From contig CAKTIN010000052.1 in assembly GCA_934565775.1 (NCBI GenBank), positions 1-12,756 of the forward strand: a stretch of 12,756 nt of DNA. Reading direction: 5' to 3'. Below are positions 6,753-12,526 of the stretch, piece after piece. A program made the position numbers and the translations under genes. Position 1 is the first letter of the stretch. Every line of letters begins with the position of its first letter. Source of the DNA: an uncultured Oscillospiraceae bacterium. GTDB lineage: Bacteria > Bacillota > Clostridia > Oscillospirales > Oscillospiraceae. Under the pieces are notes generated by a model. It worked only from the letters and a program-made list of their open reading frames with translations. It did not search any database and was not told the DNA's origin.

Positions 6753-6788
6753 CGGCCTGTCCCAGCTCCCGGCGGGACAGGCCGCTTT
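6753..6788 (+). terminator. Terminator of the mntP operon
   Basis: CGGCCTGTCCC (6753-6763) pairs perfectly with GGGACAGGCCG (6774-6784), 11 pairs, followed by C and TTT. The stem is strong and the T-tract short. Confidence 0.65.
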
Positions 6789-6815
6789 CTGTCTCCGCCC
6801 TCCGGGCCGCAGCCC

Positions 6816-6844
6816 TTGCATTTTTCCCGCCGCGCCGATATAAT
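6816..6844 (+). promoter_or_regulatory. Promoter of the dihydrouridine synthase gene
   Basis: TTGCAT (6816-6821) and a perfect TATAAT (6839-6844) are 17 bases apart. Transcription should start near 6851, which rules out in-frame ATGs at 6816 and 6843 as start codons. Confidence 0.75.
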
Positions 6845-6872
6845 GAAGAAAAAAGCAGTTAGGAGGCCCGGG

Positions 6873-7844
6873 ATGCGCGTCTATTTTGCCCCCATGGAGG
6901 GGATCACCGGCCACATTTACCGCCGGGTGCATCATCAGTTTTTTGCCGGGGTGGACCGGTACTTTACCCCCTTCCTCTCCCCGACCATGCACCACCACTT
7001 CACCACCCGGGAATTCCGGGATGTGCTGCCGGAGTATAATGAGGGGATCCCCACCGTGCCCCAGATCCTGACCAAAAGCGCCCCGGACTTTCTCTGGGCC
7101 GCCGGAGAGCTGAAGGCCATGGGCTACGAGGAGGTCAATCTGAACCTGGGCTGCCCCTCCGGGACGGTCACCGCCAAGGGCAAGGGCTCCGGAATGCTCT
7201 CGGACCTGCCGGGGCTGGAGGCCTTTCTCTCGGAGGTGTGCGCCCACAGCCCCCTGCCCGTCTCGGTCAAGACCCGCGTTGGCCGGTACGACCCGGCAGA
7301 GTTCCCCGCCCTGCTGGAGCTCTTCTCCCGGTTCCCCCTTTGCGAGCTCACAATCCACCCCCGGATCCAGAAGGACCTTTACCGGCCCCCTGTGCGCATG
7401 GAGACCTTCGCGCTGGCCGCCGCCCGCTATCCCGGCGCCCTGTGCTATAACGGCGAGCTGCGCACGGCGGCCCAGTGCCGGGCGCTGGAGACCGCCTATC
7501 CCGGGCTGTCCGCCCTGATGCTGGGCCGGGGCCTGGCGGCGGATCCTGCCCTGGGGGAGAAGCTCCGGGGCGGCGGGCCTGCGGACAAGGACCGCCTTCT
7601 GGCCTTTCACACCGCCCTGCTGGAGGAAAATCTCCGGGAGCTGAGCCCGAGGAACACCCTGGCCCGGATGAAGGAGCTGTGGAGCCTCCAGCTTCAGCTC
7701 TTTGACGGGGGCGAGCGCTTCAGCAAGCCCCTGCGCAAGGCGGCCGATCTGCCGGAATATGAGGCGGTGATAGCCTCCCTGTTCCGCACCTGCCCGGTGC
7801 GCCAGGATTTGTCCATTGACAAGGACCCGGCCCATCCGCTATAA
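6873..7844 (+). CDS. dus: tRNA-dihydrouridine synthase family protein
   Basis: Dus enzymes are FMN flavoproteins that reduce specific uridines in the D-loop and nearby positions of tRNA. The 323-residue product opens with FAPMEGIT, the usual first strand of the TIM barrel. It carries the catalytic segment NLGCPSGTVTAKGKGSGML with Cys94, the FMN-binding histidine in LTIHPR (His162), a YNGELRT segment and the phosphate-binding MLGRGL. Length is typical. I chose the ATG at 6873 because AGGAGG (6861-6866) ends 6 bases before it and a promoter lies just upstream. The last codons of the gene hold the promoter of the next gene, and the stop codon lies inside its TATAAT. The protein is divergent from classical DusB and its target uridine is unknown. 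Confidence 0.9.
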   Translation: MRVYFAPMEGITGHIYRRVHHQFFAGVDRYFTPFLSPTMHHHFTTREFRDVLPEYNEGIPTVPQILTKSAPDFLWAAGELKAMGYEEVNLNLGCPSGTVTAKGKGSGMLSDLPGLEAFLSEVCAHSPLPVSVKTRVGRYDPAEFPALLELFSRFPLCELTIHPRIQKDLYRPPVRMETFALAAARYPGALCYNGELRTAAQCRALETAYPGLSALMLGRGLAADPALGEKLRGGGPADKDRLLAFHTALLEENLRELSPRNTLARMKELWSLQLQLFDGGERFSKPLRKAADLPEYEAVIASLFRTCPVRQDLSIDKDPAHPL

Positions 7845-7845
7845 T
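7816..7845 (+). promoter_or_regulatory. Promoter of the DUF1292 gene inside the end of dus
   Basis: A perfect TTGACA (7816-7821) and a perfect TATAAT (7840-7845) are 18 bases apart, within the last nine codons and stop of dus. The dus stop TAA (7842-7844) forms part of the -10 box. Confidence 0.65.
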
Positions 7846-7877
7846 GGTCCCAGAAAGCCAGGAAGGAGGCTGCTGCA

Positions 7878-8153
7878 ATGGACGAAATCAACGAGGGCGC
7901 AATGGATAACGTTGTCAAGCTGACCGATCAGGACGGCAACGAGGTCGCCTTTGAGCTGCTGGACGTGGTGGAGTACGGCGATGAGGAATATATCATCCTG
8001 CTCCCTGCGGAGGACGATTCCAACGAGGTCGTGATTCTCCAGCAGACCGGCGAGGACGAGGAGAACGAGGAATACGCCGCAGTGACCGACGATGCGGTCG
8101 CCGAGGCGGTGTTTGAGCTCTTCCGTCAGCGCAATCCGGATCTCTGCGAATAA
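7878..8153 (+). CDS. DUF1292 family protein
   Basis: This 91-residue, very acidic protein has the DUF1292 (YrzB-like) pattern: a short beta-rich domain with DQDGNEVAFELLDVVEYGDEE, then YIILLPAE and EVVILQQ. In many Firmicutes such proteins lie near yrvK/ruvX-like housekeeping genes and have no proven role. After the domain comes an acidic linker (residues about 54-63) and a short helix with DAVAEAVFELFRQRN. The ATG follows AAGGAGG (7863-7869) by 8 bases. It has its own promoter overlapping the end of dus and its own terminator, so it is probably expressed alone. No catalytic motif is visible. Confidence 0.85.
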   Translation: MDEINEGAMDNVVKLTDQDGNEVAFELLDVVEYGDEEYIILLPAEDDSNEVVILQQTGEDEENEEYAAVTDDAVAEAVFELFRQRNPDLCE

Positions 8154-8161
8154 GCAAAGCG

Positions 8162-8198
8162 TCCCGGGAGCCGCGGCAGCGGCCCCCGGGATTTCTTT
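8162..8198 (+). terminator. Terminator after the DUF1292 gene
   Basis: TCCCGGG (8162-8168) pairs with CCCGGGA (8185-8191), and inside it GCCGC (8170-8174) pairs with GCGGC (8179-8183), with one A/C mismatch between. TTTCTTT follows. Confidence 0.78.
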
Positions 8199-8220
8199 CG
8201 CCAAAATTCCTCCCCCCGCA

Positions 8221-8256
8221 TAGAATGGCTTGAAGCGCCCCTGCGCTTCGGGGAGG
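8221..8256 (+). promoter_or_regulatory. Leader hairpin next to the aspartate kinase RBS
   Basis: TAGAAT (8221-8226) is a possible -10 box without a clear -35. Just after it GAAGCGC (8232-8238) pairs perfectly with GCGCTTC (8243-8249), loop CCCT, ending one base before GGGAGGTGAT. The loop and last stem C can instead pair CCCC (8238-8241) with GGGG (8250-8253) of the ribosome binding site. No lysine riboswitch is present in this short leader. Confidence 0.4.
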
Positions 8257-8263
8257 TGATACC

Positions 8264-9004
8264 ATGTTGATCGTACAGAAATTCGGCGGCACCTCTTTGC
8301 AGGACCGGGAGCGGATCTTTGCCGCCGCCCGGATCATTGCCCAGGCCGCACAAATGGGCAGCCGGGTGGTGGCGGTGGTCTCGGCCCAGGGGCAGACCAC
8401 CGACCGTCTCATTGCCGAGGCCGTGGCCGTCAACCCCCGGGCCAGCGCCCGGGAAATGGACGCCTATCTGGCCGCCGGGGAGCAGCTCTCCGCCGGGCTC
8501 GTGACCATGGCGCTGGAGCAGCTGGGCTGCCCCGCCGTCTCGCTCACCGGCTGGCAGGCCGGTCTGGCCACCGACGGCGTCCACGGCAACGCCCGGCCTC
8601 TGGGCCTGAGCAACGACCGCATTGTCCGGGAGCTGGAGGCAGGGCGGATCGTGGTGGTCACGGGCTTCCAGGGCGTCAGCCCCGCCGGGGAGGTCACCAC
8701 CCTGGGCCGGGGCGGCTCGGACACCACGGCGGTGGCTCTGGCAGCCTTTCTGAAGGCGGACCTGTGCCGGATCTACACCGATGTGGACGGGGTATACGAC
8801 CGCGATCCCCGGCAGCATCCGGACGCCATAAAATTTCACTGGCTCTCCTATGAAAAAATGCGCCGTCTCATTGCCGGCGGGGCCCAGGTGCTCCACGACC
8901 GGAGCGTGGAGTTGGCCCAGGAACACGGCATCGCCGTGGAGGTTTTGTCCAGCTTCACCGGCGGCCCCGGGACCGTGGTCTGCGCGGACCGGCCCGTCGG
9001 ATAG
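8264..9004 (+). CDS. Aspartate kinase, catalytic domain only (no ACT domains)
   Basis: Aspartate kinase phosphorylates L-aspartate, the first step to lysine, threonine, methionine and diaminopimelate. The 246 residues cover just the amino-acid kinase fold: VQKFGGTS (4-11, Lys6), LGRGGSDTTA (147-156), the nucleotide segment TDVDGVYDRDP (172-182) and a final GTVV strand. Usual monofunctional enzymes have about 400 residues with two ACT domains that bind lysine or threonine; here the frame ends where these would begin and a perfect terminator follows at once, so this looks like a natural short form rather than a frameshift. The ATG at 8264 is preceded by GGGAGGTGAT, an almost complete anti-16S match. 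Feedback inhibition through ACT domains is therefore absent from this chain, unless a separate ACT protein exists elsewhere. No pathway genes adjoin it. Confidence 0.88.
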   Translation: MLIVQKFGGTSLQDRERIFAAARIIAQAAQMGSRVVAVVSAQGQTTDRLIAEAVAVNPRASAREMDAYLAAGEQLSAGLVTMALEQLGCPAVSLTGWQAGLATDGVHGNARPLGLSNDRIVRELEAGRIVVVTGFQGVSPAGEVTTLGRGGSDTTAVALAAFLKADLCRIYTDVDGVYDRDPRQHPDAIKFHWLSYEKMRRLIAGGAQVLHDRSVELAQEHGIAVEVLSSFTGGPGTVVCADRPVG

Positions 9005-9006
9005 AG

Positions 9007-9040
9007 GGAACCCCCGGCCAAAAGGCCGGGGGTTCCGTTT
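9007..9040. terminator. Shared terminator between convergent genes
   Basis: GGAACCCCCGGCC (9007-9019) pairs perfectly with GGCCGGGGGTTCC (9024-9036), 13 pairs with an AAAA loop. It lies between the aspartate kinase stop and the minus-strand small gene stop, 3 bases from each. T-tracts are short on both sides (GTTT on plus). Confidence 0.7.
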
Positions 9041-9200
9041 ACATCATCTTGCTTGCCGCCTGGCTGACTGCGTCCTCCAGGTTCGTGGCGGCCTTGGCCG
9101 CCAGCTTCCGGGCGGGATTCTTCCGGGGCAGCATCAGCACCGCCACCGCACCGGCGGCGGCACCCAGGCCCATGCTCACCGCAATACCTGCCATTTTCAT
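9039..9200 (-). CDS. 53-residue membrane-anchored peptide of unknown function
   Basis: A short minus-strand frame encodes 53 residues starting MKMAGIAVSMGLGAAAGAVA. A glycine/alanine-rich hydrophobic helix (about 4-24) reaches LPRKNPARK, followed by a basic, amphipathic helix (30-53) ending in KMM. It looks like a small single-pass or YtxH-like envelope peptide; I do not recognise a family. The ATG has AGAGGAACC directly upstream, in the longer purine-rich GGAGAGAGGAA. Codon use matches the neighbours. It follows the lipoprotein gene on the same strand by 103 bases and shares a terminator with the convergent aspartate kinase gene. It is easily missed because of its size. The hydrophobic-helix-then-amphipathic layout resembles the small protein at 2409, though the sequences are not clearly related. 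Confidence 0.7.
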   Translation of the reverse strand: MKMAGIAVSMGLGAAAGAVAVLMLPRKNPARKLAAKAATNLEDAVSQAASKMM

Positions 9201-9303
9201 GGTTCCTCTCTCCTTTTCTCTGATCTGGCTCTCGCCGGAGTTAGTATGCCCCGGCAGAGGCCGGACCCGGCTGGAAAGGTTTGCGCCCGCTGGCAGGCGG
9301 GGC

Positions 9304-9621
9304 TTAGCCCAGCATCCCGCCCCGGCCGTTTCTGGCAGCGCCCCGGGCGCCGTCGGAGGGCGTCTCCCCCTGGGGCTCCGACGCGCCGCCGGTGTGCTCC
9401 GTTCCGTCCCGGCTCTCCGAGGGGAGCATGGTCTCCTCCGTAGCCCGGGTCGCGGAGGGCGTTGTCCCCTGATTGGTCTCGGAGGGCTGGGTCGCCCGGC
9501 CCGTCTCGGAGCCTTCGATCATGCCGCTGGGATTTTGGGAGACATTGCCTCCGTCGGTACAGCCTGCCAGCAGCCCCAGGCACAGGGCCGCCGCCAGGAA
9601 AATGGTTGCCGCTTTTCTCAT
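9304..9621 (-). CDS. Small secreted lipoprotein, low-complexity
   Basis: The 105-residue product begins MRKAATIFLAAALCLGLLAGC, a lipoprotein signal peptide with lipobox Leu18-Ala19-Gly20-Cys21; after cleavage Cys21 would carry the lipid and tether it to the outer face of the membrane. The mature part is disordered and rich in Ser, Thr, Gly and Glu (for example QPSETNQGTTPSATRATEET), and ends in an Arg/Gly-rich tail. No domain is recognisable. The ATG at 9621 is chosen since GGAGG (9634 to 9630) ends 8 bases before it; an in-frame ATG at 9636 would overlap that site. It is divergent from the zinc-ribbon membrane protein at 9804 and precedes the 53-residue peptide on the same strand, perhaps in one transcript. 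Confidence 0.8.
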   Translation of the reverse strand: MRKAATIFLAAALCLGLLAGCTDGGNVSQNPSGMIEGSETGRATQPSETNQGTTPSATRATEETMLPSESRDGTEHTGGASEPQGETPSDGARGAARNGRGGMLG

Positions 9622-9656
9622 TCTTAGAACCTCCATTCTGATTTTACCGGTCCGAA

Positions 9657-9689
9657 GTCTAGTATTTGCGGTCTACATTCAAATTAGAC
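9657..9689. promoter_or_regulatory. Operator-like GTCTA/TAGAC repeats in the divergent region
   Basis: GTCTA occurs at 9657-9661 and 9671-9675 and its complement TAGAC at 9685-9689, starting exactly 14 bases apart; a fourth copy (TAGAC, 9742-9746) lies in the -10 box of the plus-strand promoter. The middle pair forms GTCTA-N9-TAGAC, a 19-bp dyad. On the minus strand it overlaps a weak candidate promoter (TTGAAT 9682 to 9677, TAGACT 9661 to 9656). A regulator site is inferred. Confidence 0.4.
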
Positions 9690-9718
9690 AGAATTTTTAT
9701 GGAATTTTTTGGAAATGT

Positions 9719-9747
9719 TTGACTTTTTTCCATAGGTATTGTAGACT
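9719..9747 (+). promoter_or_regulatory. Promoter of the zinc-ribbon membrane protein
   Basis: TTGACT (9719-9724) and TAGACT (9742-9747) are 17 bases apart. Upstream T-tracts at 9694-9698, 9705-9710 and 9718-9720 are roughly one helical turn apart, which could curve the DNA or act as an UP element. The leader holds a perfect hairpin, TGCGCG (9767-9772) with CGCGCA (9776-9781), 9 bases before the AAGGAGAG site. Confidence 0.55.
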
Positions 9748-9803
9748 TAAGATAAGTGAAACCGTCTGCGCGTCACGCGCAAAAAAAGAAAAGGAGAGAC
9801 ACT

Positions 9804-11564
9804 ATGAAATACTGCACCAACTGCGGCGCGCCCAGTCCGGACGAGTCGCGCTTCTGCACCAGCTGCGGCCAGGCCTTCCCCGCTCCGGCGGAAGCCCCGG
9901 AGGCTGCCCCGGCGCCGGAAGCAGCCACAGCCGAACCGGCGGCCCCCGAAGCAGCCGTCCCCGCCGCCGAACCGGCGGAGGCTCCCGAGGTTCCCGAAGC
10001 GGCAGAAACCCCGGAGGCTCCCGAAGCGGCAGAAACCCCGGAGGCTCCCGAAGCGGCCGAAGTCCCCGAAATTCCCGCTCCCGAGGCCCCCAAGAAGAAA
10101 AAGACCGGCCTGATCGTGGGGCTGAGCGTTGCCGCCCTGTGCGTCATCGGCATTCTTGTGGCCGCCGTCATGCTGCTCACCGGCACCCCCAAGCGCACCG
10201 TAGAGAAGGGCTGTGACAAGACCGCAAAGGCCCTTCAGGAGCTCGTAGGCTCCACGGAGGACCTGGAAAAGGCCGCCGGGCAGCTCCGTTCCTACGCAGA
10301 GCAGCAGGTGATGGACCTGGCTGCGGATATGACCCTGGTCAGCGACGGCACGACCCTCTCCGTCAGCGAAAGCATGAGCTATGATGGCGTCAATAAGGCC
10401 GCCGCTCTGAGCGGCGCGTTCACCGTGAGCGCGGACGGGGAGGAGCTGTCCATCGACCTGACCGCCTATGCAGACGACACATCCATGACCTTCCAGATTC
10501 CCCGGCTCCTGGACCGGAACATCCAGCTGGGGACCAAGACCCTGGGGCTGGACCTGCTGCACCTCCAGGACCTGGGGCTGTTTCAGCTGGGCCTGGACCG
10601 GGAAGATGCGGATCTGATCCAGGTAGACCTCTTCCCCGACCCCACCGACTCGGACCTGGAGGGGCTGTTCAAGCTGGAGAGCGAGGAGCAGCAGGCCCAT
10701 CTGAAGGCGCTGAAGGAGTCCGTCGCCCTGTCCAAGCCCCAGGCGGTAACGCTGGCGGATCAGGACCTGAAGGCCTACGCCCTGTTCTTTGATACCGAGG
10801 CCGCCAAGGCCGTGGCGCAGGATCTGAAGGACGATCTGCAGACCTATATGACCCGGAAAATGGACGCCGTGGAGGGCATTGATTTTCTTGCAGTCTCCCT
10901 GGAGCAGGCCCTGCAAAATGTGGAAGAGGCCCTGGATGGCTTTGCCAGCGGGGAAAACGCCATCAGCCTTCTGCTGAACAAGCGGGGCTACCTGGCCGGT
11001 ATCCAGCTCCGGACCGCCGACGGGACCGGCGCCATTCTTCTGGCCGGGGAGAAGAATCCCTGGAACCGGATTCTGTTCCTGGAGGGCGAGGGCGCCGACG
11101 CGGAGATCACCGCCAGCGCCTCCCTCACCAGTGCAGACGGCGTGGCGACCCTCTCCTTTGACGCCCCCGAGCTCAATGCAGAGACATTTGATGAGGTCTT
11201 TGTCCAAGGTGCCTCCAAAATTCCGGACATCTCCACCTATGAGGCTGCTACCGGAACATTCACCTTTGTCACCAAAGCCCGCGACGAAGTGTTCAATACC
11301 ATTACGGTCCGGCTGTATCCCGACGGTGACGACACGGTATTCTCCTTCACCATGGACCCCGCTGACGAGGACATCTGGGCAATCGATCTGTTCGATTTCA
11401 AGTGCATCCTCCGGCCCATTTCCGCAGACCCCGCGCCCCTGTCCGGGGAGGCCCTGGCTCTGGGCAAGGCCAACGAGAACGATCTCATTGACCTGCTCAA
11501 CGGGCTGTACGAGAAGGTCATGAACGACCCGGACCTGGCCGGTCTGCTGGGCTTCGGATATTAA
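9804..11564 (+). CDS. Zinc-ribbon single-pass membrane protein with large outer domain
   Basis: The 586-residue product has an N-terminal zinc ribbon (CTNCGAP...FCTSCGQAF, two CxxC pairs within residues 4-22). A long Ala/Pro/Glu-rich linker follows (about 28-97) with four 9-residue repeats such as EAAETPEAP, then KKKK and one transmembrane helix (about 103-128). By the positive-inside rule the ribbon is cytoplasmic and residues 129-586 lie outside. The outer part is acidic, with mixed helix and strand, resembling uncharacterised Firmicute surface proteins. I recognise no enzyme motif. I chose the ATG at 9804 because AAGGAGAG (9791-9798) sits 5 bases before it. It has its own promoter and terminator and is divergent from a small lipoprotein. 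A role in envelope sensing is only a guess from topology. Confidence 0.82.
   Translation: MKYCTNCGAPSPDESRFCTSCGQAFPAPAEAPEAAPAPEAATAEPAAPEAAVPAAEPAEAPEVPEAAETPEAPEAAETPEAPEAAEVPEIPAPEAPKKKKTGLIVGLSVAALCVIGILVAAVMLLTGTPKRTVEKGCDKTAKALQELVGSTEDLEKAAGQLRSYAEQQVMDLAADMTLVSDGTTLSVSESMSYDGVNKAAALSGAFTVSADGEELSIDLTAYADDTSMTFQIPRLLDRNIQLGTKTLGLDLLHLQDLGLFQLGLDREDADLIQVDLFPDPTDSDLEGLFKLESEEQQAHLKALKESVALSKPQAVTLADQDLKAYALFFDTEAAKAVAQDLKDDLQTYMTRKMDAVEGIDFLAVSLEQALQNVEEALDGFASGENAISLLLNKRGYLAGIQLRTADGTGAILLAGEKNPWNRILFLEGEGADAEITASASLTSADGVATLSFDAPELNAETFDEVFVQGASKIPDISTYEAATGTFTFVTKARDEVFNTITVRLYPDGDDTVFSFTMDPADEDIWAIDLFDFKCILRPISADPAPLSGEALALGKANENDLIDLLNGLYEKVMNDPDLAGLLGFGY
9968..10075 (+). repeat. 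27-bp in-frame tandem repeat (about four units)
   Basis: Units begin at 9968, 9995, 10022 and 10049. Units two and three are identical; the outer two are diverged. Each encodes nine residues (EPAEAPEVP, EAAETPEAP, EAAETPEAP, EAAEVPEIP) in the linker of the zinc-ribbon protein. Identical adjacent copies suggest recent slippage, so the linker length may vary among strains. Confidence 0.85.
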
Positions 11565-11595
11565 GGCGGTTTTTTGGGGAAACGCCTTGCTTTTT
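11563..11595 (+). terminator. Terminator overlapping the zinc-ribbon stop codon
   Basis: AAGGCG plus TTT (11563-11572, one bulged G) pairs with AAACGCCTT (11580-11588), followed by GC and five T. The stem starts within the TAA stop codon, and the T-run is shared with the -35 box of the next promoter. Confidence 0.7.
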
Positions 11596-11615
11596 CCCCC
11601 ATTCTTCTGTATAAT
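11587..11615 (+). promoter_or_regulatory. Promoter of the ferredoxin gene
   Basis: TTGCTT (11587-11592) and a perfect TATAAT (11610-11615) are 17 bases apart. The -35 box lies in the 3' arm and T-tract of the preceding terminator. Confidence 0.7.
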
Positions 11616-11645
11616 ACGGGGAGAACATAAAAAAGGAGAGCGTGT

Positions 11646-12032
11646 ATGAAAAAGCTGTCTGTCAAGAAGGGTTCCGCCTGTATGGCGTGCCTGGAGTGCG
11701 TCCGGGCCTGCTCCCAGGCGTTCTATAAGGAGTTCCATCAGGACAAGTCCTGCATCCAGATCGTCGCCGGGAAGGACGGCGGCGCAAAGCCCATGGTGTG
11801 CATCCAGTGCGGCAAGTGCGCCAAGGTCTGCGAGGCCGGGGCCATTACCCAGAACCCCAAGGGCGTGTACATGATCAACAAGAAGCTCTGCACCGGCTGC
11901 GGCAAGTGCGCCGAGGTCTGCCCCATGCACGTCATGGTCCAGAATGACGGCGGCCCCACCTCCAAGTGCATCGCCTGCGGCATCTGCGTAAAGGCCTGCC
12001 CCATGGAGATCCTGGAAATCGTAGAAAAGTAA
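11646..12032 (+). CDS. Ferredoxin-like protein with four [4Fe-4S] motifs
   Basis: The 128-residue protein carries four CxxCxxCxxxC motifs: Cys12/15/18/22, Cys52/55/58/62, Cys82/85/88/92 and Cys108/111/114/118. The last two end in Cys-Pro as in classical bacterial ferredoxins, the first two do not. It thus probably holds four [4Fe-4S] clusters and passes single electrons in the cytoplasm, like the HycB/CooF-type electron-transfer subunits of anaerobic oxidoreductases. The ATG follows AAAAGGAGAG by 5 bases. It is monocistronic, with a consensus promoter and a strong terminator, and no partner enzyme (aldehyde:ferredoxin oxidoreductase, hydrogenase) is in this window. The spacing between motifs 1 and 2 includes an extra Cys36. 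Confidence 0.9.
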   Translation: MKKLSVKKGSACMACLECVRACSQAFYKEFHQDKSCIQIVAGKDGGAKPMVCIQCGKCAKVCEAGAITQNPKGVYMINKKLCTGCGKCAEVCPMHVMVQNDGGPTSKCIACGICVKACPMEILEIVEK

Positions 12033-12040
12033 ATCGATGG

Positions 12041-12076
12041 CCCCGCGCCGGAATCCCGGCGCGGGGTATATTTTTT
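12041..12076 (+). terminator. Intrinsic terminator after the ferredoxin gene
   Basis: CCCCGCGCCGG (12041-12051) pairs perfectly with CCGGCGCGGGG (12056-12066), 11 pairs with a 4-base loop, followed by TATA and six T. Confidence 0.92.
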
Positions 12077-12153
12077 CGCCACAGTGGGACAATAAAGGCA
12101 AAGCCGCAACATAGTATGTGACGGCAGACTACTTAGCGGAGCGTGAAGCGACT

Positions 12154-12504
12154 ATGGATCCCATTGTAAAGCGCGGCGATATTTTCTACGCCGACCTGAG
12201 CCCCGTCGTGGGCAGCGAGCAGGGGGGCACCCGCCCCGTGCTTATCATCCAAAACGATACCGGCAACAAGCACTCGCCCACGGTGATCGCAGCTGCCATT
12301 ACCAGCCAGACCGGCAAGGCCAAGCTGCCCACGCACATCTCCATTGCCGGAGGGAGCGTAGGGCTGACCAAGGATTCCATCGTCCTGCTGGAGCAGGTCC
12401 GGACCATCGACAAGCGGCGGCTCCGGGAGCATATGGGCCGGCTGGACGAAAAGCAGATGAATCAAATCGATACCGCCATCGCCGTAAGCCTAGGGCTGCA
12501 CTGA
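12154..12504 (+). CDS. mazF: MazF/PemK-type endoribonuclease toxin
   Basis: MazF cleaves RNA at short sequences and slows growth unless held by an antitoxin. The 116-residue product is closely MazF-like over its whole length: VKRGDIFYADLSPVVGSEQGG, RPVLIIQND, SPTVIAAAITSQ, KLPTHISI and DSIVLLEQVRTIDKRRL. Arg27 and Thr50 align with the catalytic Arg25 and Thr48 of the Bacillus subtilis enzyme, so it looks active. I chose the ATG at 12154 since homologues start here; the ribosome site GGAG (12138-12141) is 12 bases away, rather far, implying modest translation. An in-frame GTG at 12118 would add 12 unrelated residues. The expected mazE-type antitoxin is not upstream: 12033-12153 holds only the previous terminator and a weak candidate -10 (TAGTAT, 12112-12117). 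Confidence 0.93.
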   Translation: MDPIVKRGDIFYADLSPVVGSEQGGTRPVLIIQNDTGNKHSPTVIAAAITSQTGKAKLPTHISIAGGSVGLTKDSIVLLEQVRTIDKRRLREHMGRLDEKQMNQIDTAIAVSLGLH

Positions 12505-12526
12505 GCCCGCCGGCAGGCAAAACAAC

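Noticed and set aside
5784..7835. A 683-codon open frame on the minus strand across the antiporter and dus
   Set aside because: It spans two real genes, their terminator and promoter, and its composition is typical of antisense reading in GC-rich genes.
8199..8263. A lysine riboswitch or T-box before aspartate kinase
   Set aside because: The leader is only about 65 bases after the previous terminator, too short for either, and shows none of their conserved motifs.
9201..9303. A separate terminator and promoter between the lipoprotein and the 53-residue peptide
   Set aside because: Short GC stems (for example CCCGC with GCGGG) and a TACTAA-like box exist, but without a T-run or a -35 they are too weak to list as features.
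9968..10075. A possible CRISPR-like repeat
   Set aside because: The units are directly adjacent without spacers and lie in frame in a coding gene.
9747..12101. A 784-codon open frame on the minus strand across the zinc-ribbon and ferredoxin genes
   Set aside because: It crosses two terminators and two promoters of well-supported genes and encodes low-complexity Gly/Leu/Gln sequence without a domain.
12118..12153. An upstream GTG start that would lengthen MazF by 12 residues
   Set aside because: MazF homologues begin at the ATG at 12154, the extension matches nothing, and it overlaps the region where the promoter should lie.
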